Positions 33,270-33,280 of a stretch of DNA of 33,280 nt are shown piece after piece (position 1 is the first letter of the stretch; each line of letters begins with the position of its first letter). The stretch comes from Pseudomonadota bacterium (GTDB lineage: Bacteria > Pseudomonadota > Alphaproteobacteria > Rhodobacterales > Rhodobacteraceae): positions 1 through 33,280 of the forward strand of contig JAFEFU010000050.1 in the NCBI GenBank assembly GCA_018240425.1, read 5' to 3'. The notes under the pieces are model-generated. The model saw only the letters and a list, made by a program, of their open reading frames with translations. It had not been told where the DNA came from and made no database searches. Both the position numbers and the translations under genes were made by a program.

Positions 33270-33280
33270 GGACCGAAACC
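33250..33280 (+). CDS. Possible 5' end of a divergent gene (window edge)
   Basis: From ATG 33250 the plus strand reads MAGLSDKDRN and stays open to the window end; ATG 33208 in the same frame is an alternative. No ribosome binding site is clear. TACTAT at 33232-33237 could be a -10 giving a nearly leaderless transcript. In Rhodobacterales I would expect a YceD/DUF177 gene (upstream of rpmF) opposite bamE, but ten residues cannot confirm this. Confidence 0.25.
   Translation, partial: MAGLSDKDRN

Overview
The window is GC-rich chromosomal DNA, almost certainly from an alphaproteobacterium of the Rhodobacterales (Rhodobacter, Paracoccus or Rhodovulum type). This rests on gene content and order: an nrdR-ribD / ribE-ribB-ribH-nusB riboflavin cluster, a ppx-rlmE pair, a bamE-olsB pair, a detached pterin-binding methionine-synthase domain, a Hint_2-like protein and a small conserved protein opening with TIGHNRGP. 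I see no rRNA, tRNA, insertion sequence, CRISPR array or integrase. About 29 protein genes are supported, most of them housekeeping.

Layout. 1-1.06 kb: a small membrane protein and a phage-style putative regulator, both minus strand. 1.26-2.97 kb: minus-strand operon ybjN-like > proC > csaA. 3.19-5.57 kb: a UvrD/PcrA helicase (minus), divergent from pyruvate carboxylase (5.77-9.22 kb, plus). 9.56-10.90 kb: a DEAD-box RNA helicase with a TTG start and a long hairpin-rich leader, convergent with the riboflavin cluster. 11.12-14.64 kb (minus): ribE > TIGHNRGP protein > ribB (its RibA-like half looks dead) > ribH > nusB. 14.77-19.30 kb (plus): three capsule genes, kpsS-like, Wza-like lipoprotein and kpsC-like. 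These lie inside the riboflavin cluster, because nrdR-ribD (minus) resumes at 19.31-20.87 kb. 21.03-24.59 kb (minus): class-III aminotransferase > glutamine-synthetase-like enzyme > DUF616 protein. 24.59-25.20 kb: a 614-bp gene-free stretch with a small AT-rich palindrome. 25.20-26.45 kb (plus): a degenerate Hint-fold protein and a YqhA/UPF0114 membrane protein. 26.44-29.43 kb (minus): pirin, then ppx > rlmE. 29.67-31.88 kb (plus): PF13769-type small protein > MTHFR-like protein > pterin-binding methyltransferase, behind a three-half-site operator. 31.94-33.18 kb (minus): bamE > olsB. The first bases of a divergent gene may be present at the right edge.

How the genes work together. ribD, ribE, ribB and ribH cover every riboflavin step except GTP cyclohydrolase II, whose active-site residues are missing from the RibB C-terminal domain, so a separate ribA is expected elsewhere. 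The capsule genes would make the Kdo linker on the lipid anchor and an outer-membrane export component; the ABC transporter and repeat-unit enzymes are not here. The 29.67-31.88 kb unit appears to be the folate side of a split cobalamin-dependent methionine synthase, with its B12-binding and homocysteine-binding subunits encoded elsewhere.

The most interesting items are that methionine unit with its operator and an MTHFR-like protein lacking the usual flavin-site Asp, the capsule module inside the riboflavin cluster, the degenerate Hint protein, the phage-style regulator with its own dyad, and the structured leader of the RNA helicase. No multi-gene defence system or wholly new system is visible.
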